Below are positions 62,367 to 64,000 of a stretch of DNA of 64,000 bases, in pieces. Numbering within the stretch: the first letter of the stretch is position 1; every line of letters begins with the position of its first letter. The notes below the pieces were generated by a model, which searched no databases, had not been told where the DNA came from, and worked only from the letters and a program-made list of their open reading frames with translations. The translations under genes and the position numbers were made by a program. This DNA comes from Microcystis aeruginosa NIES-4325 (GTDB lineage Bacteria > Cyanobacteriota > Cyanobacteriia > Cyanobacteriales > Microcystaceae), in contig NZ_BJKP01000006.1 in assembly GCF_008974145.1 (NCBI RefSeq), positions 1 to 64,000 on the forward strand, in the 5' to 3' direction.

Positions 62367-64000
62367 ATGAGTGATTTTGAGGAACTAGAGTCTAAAAAAC
62401 GGGAAAAAGCCCTAGAAATGCAGGCCTATCGCGATAATTTGCTCTCACGGGTGACAAGATTACTAATTTCTCAAGATATCCACTTGGCGATCGATCATAC
62501 CCTAGAACTGCTCTGTCAATTTACCCAGAGCGCTCACTGTTACATTATTCAATATTCCACCTGTCGTCAGCAGTGGAGTATGGTTTATGAATACTGTCAC
62601 CCCGACTATCCGCAAGTTATCCCGATTCGGGAACAATCACAAAATCTCTCGACAGAAACCTTTCCTTGGTTTTCCGAACAATTATTAAACGGTATTCCAG
62701 TTAAACTGAACTCTTTAGACGATTTACCCCCTACTGCTATCCCTGAAAGAACTATTCTCGCTCATAGTTCTACTCCCTGTCTCTTAATCGTTCCCATGTG
62801 GGATAGTTCCGGGGTAACGGTGGGTTATCTGGGATTGGATGCAAGTGCAGAAAAGCAGTGGACGAAGGAAGATGTCACCTTTGTGCGGTTGCTGGGAGAA
62901 TTAATTGCGATCGCACAAAGTAGATATGAAGCGGAAAAAGAATTAAAAGAAGCTAAGGAAGCGGCAGTTAAGGCAAATAAAGCTAAAAGTGAGTTTCTAG
63001 CTAACATGAGCCACGAATTACGCACTCCTCTTAATGCTATCTTGGGTTTTACTCGCTTAATATCCCGGGATAGCAGCATCAGCAGTGAATATCGCCAATA
63101 TTTGGAAATTGTCAATCGTAGCGGGGAACATTTACTAGAGTTAATCAACGATATTCTAGAAATGTCGAAGATAGAAGCAGGAAGAACGGTTTTTAACCCT
63201 AGTAATTTCGATTTATACGCTCTTTTAGAGAATATTGCTGAAATGCTTCGTCCACAAGCGCAGACAAAAGCTTTAAGCTTAATTTTTGATCGCAGCTCCG
63301 ATCTGCCTCAATATATATGTACTGATGAAAGTAAATTGCGACAGGTGTTAATCAATCTCTTGGGTAACGGATTGAAGTTTACCGACTCGGGAGGGGTGAC
63401 TCTCCGGGTAAAGTTAGGGGAGAAAAGAGGAGATTATCAGCGATTGCTCTGGGAAATTGAAGACACAGGCGCAGGAATCGCCCCAGAGGAGATTTATAAG
63501 CTATTTCAACCCTTTAACCAAACGGAAACGGGACGAAAATCCCAACAGGGGACAGGATTGGGTTTACCTATCAGTAAAAAATTTGTTGAGTTGATGGGAG
63601 GTGCGATCGGAGTTAGTAGTATTCTGGGTCAAGGAAGTGTTTTTAGTTTTGATATTCAGGTGGGTTTAGTGGGGGAAAATGAGATTAAAACCGAAACCAA
63701 TAAAGCAAAAGTTATCGCTTTAGCCGAAAATCAGCCTAAATATCGCATATTAGTCGTCGATGATCGACCAGAAAGCCGTTTACTGTTGCTGAAACTCCTG
63801 ACTACCCTAGGATTATCCGTGCAAGAGGCCGCTAATGGTCAAGAAGCGATCGCAATTTGGCAAGCATGGCAACCTCATCTTATCTGGATGGACATGAGAA
63901 TGCCAGTTAAAGACGGTTACGAAGCAACTAGGGAAATTCGGCAGTTAGAGGCTGATAATCGCAGAAAAACGGTAATAATTGCCCTAACTGCCAGCGCTTT
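62367..64000 (+). CDS. hybrid histidine kinase with GAF and receiver domains (partial)
   Basis: The frame starts at ATG 62367 (MSDFEELESKKREKALEMQA) and is still open at the right edge, giving 544 codons. Order: N-terminal charged helix; GAF-like domain (about 40-170, VTRLLISQDIHLAIDHTLEL); coiled helix; H-box SEFLANMSHELRTPLNAILG with His216; ATPase domain (INLLGNGLKFT, GTGLGLPISKKFVELMGG); then a receiver (YRILVVDDRPESRLLLLKLL, phospho-acceptor Asp509 in WMDMRMPVKDGYEA). It lacks membrane segments and is probably cytoplasmic. Further domains (a second receiver or an HPt) may lie outside the window. Confidence 0.93.
   Translation, partial: MSDFEELESKKREKALEMQAYRDNLLSRVTRLLISQDIHLAIDHTLELLCQFTQSAHCYIIQYSTCRQQWSMVYEYCHPDYPQVIPIREQSQNLSTETFPWFSEQLLNGIPVKLNSLDDLPPTAIPERTILAHSSTPCLLIVPMWDSSGVTVGYLGLDASAEKQWTKEDVTFVRLLGELIAIAQSRYEAEKELKEAKEAAVKANKAKSEFLANMSHELRTPLNAILGFTRLISRDSSISSEYRQYLEIVNRSGEHLLELINDILEMSKIEAGRTVFNPSNFDLYALLENIAEMLRPQAQTKALSLIFDRSSDLPQYICTDESKLRQVLINLLGNGLKFTDSGGVTLRVKLGEKRGDYQRLLWEIEDTGAGIAPEEIYKLFQPFNQTETGRKSQQGTGLGLPISKKFVELMGGAIGVSSILGQGSVFSFDIQVGLVGENEIKTETNKAKVIALAENQPKYRILVVDDRPESRLLLLKLLTTLGLSVQEAANGQEAIAIWQAWQPHLIWMDMRMPVKDGYEATREIRQLEADNRRKTVIIALTASA

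Overview
The window reads as chromosomal DNA of a unicellular cyanobacterium, most like Microcystis. The evidence is a chlorophyll-synthesis gene (chlH), a carboxysome shell gene (ccmP), a photosystem II auxiliary gene (psb32), the cyanobacterial nrtABCD nitrate transporter, abundant HIP1 palindromes (GCGATCGC), moderate GC content, and a high load of short mobile or repetitive DNA between genes. The genus is an inference from gene content and repeat style. No search was run.

Layout. 1-800: the start of a DNA methyltransferase-like gene and a decayed IS4-type transposase. 0.8-9.2 kb: an SLH lipoprotein, a flavin oxidoreductase divergent from an HpnB-type glycosyltransferase, a TPR protein divergent from an export adaptor plus MacB-like permease, and a Nudix hydrolase. 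9.2-11.4 kb: a MelB-type sugar symporter between inverted repeats. 11.4-22.5 kb: tRNA-His, a propeller-transglutaminase protein, cofG, lpxD, a gamma-glutamyltransferase with tolC, and a fused thiO-thiG. 22.5-31.3 kb: nrtABCD with an NtcA promoter and an ABC exporter, all lying between two inverted copies of one repeat. 31.4-39.2 kb: a phosphoesterase, two broken genes, an HPt protein, Omp85, lpxC and a DUF1460 protein. 40-44.8 kb: chlH, hicAB and a decayed second hicB. 45.2-52.9 kb: glk with a truncated downstream partner, ccmP, NDH-2, an M16 peptidase, a fructosamine kinase and a Uma2 protein. 53-64 kb: murG, a CcdA-thioredoxin pair, a cupin, a histidine kinase/response regulator pair, a transglutaminase, psb32 and the start of a hybrid histidine kinase that runs off the window.

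How the genes fit together. The envelope theme is strong: lpxD, lpxC, Omp85, murG, tolC, the MacAB-like exporter and the SLH protein. A second theme is nitrogen, carbon and light metabolism: nrtABCD under NtcA, chlH, ccmP, glk, NDH-2 and psb32.

The most distinctive signal is not a gene. It is a heptamer repeat, (TGATAAC)n, that ends within a few bases of the start codon of at least six unrelated genes in the same orientation. It comes with several other families of short elements: a TATAGCG-ended MITE in three copies, an AGACCTCTTG-ended element that supplies or sits at gene ends, two inverted-repeat pairs enclosing transporter genes, and a GTAGGTTGGGTT palindrome. I found no CRISPR array, prophage, complete IS or biosynthetic gene cluster.
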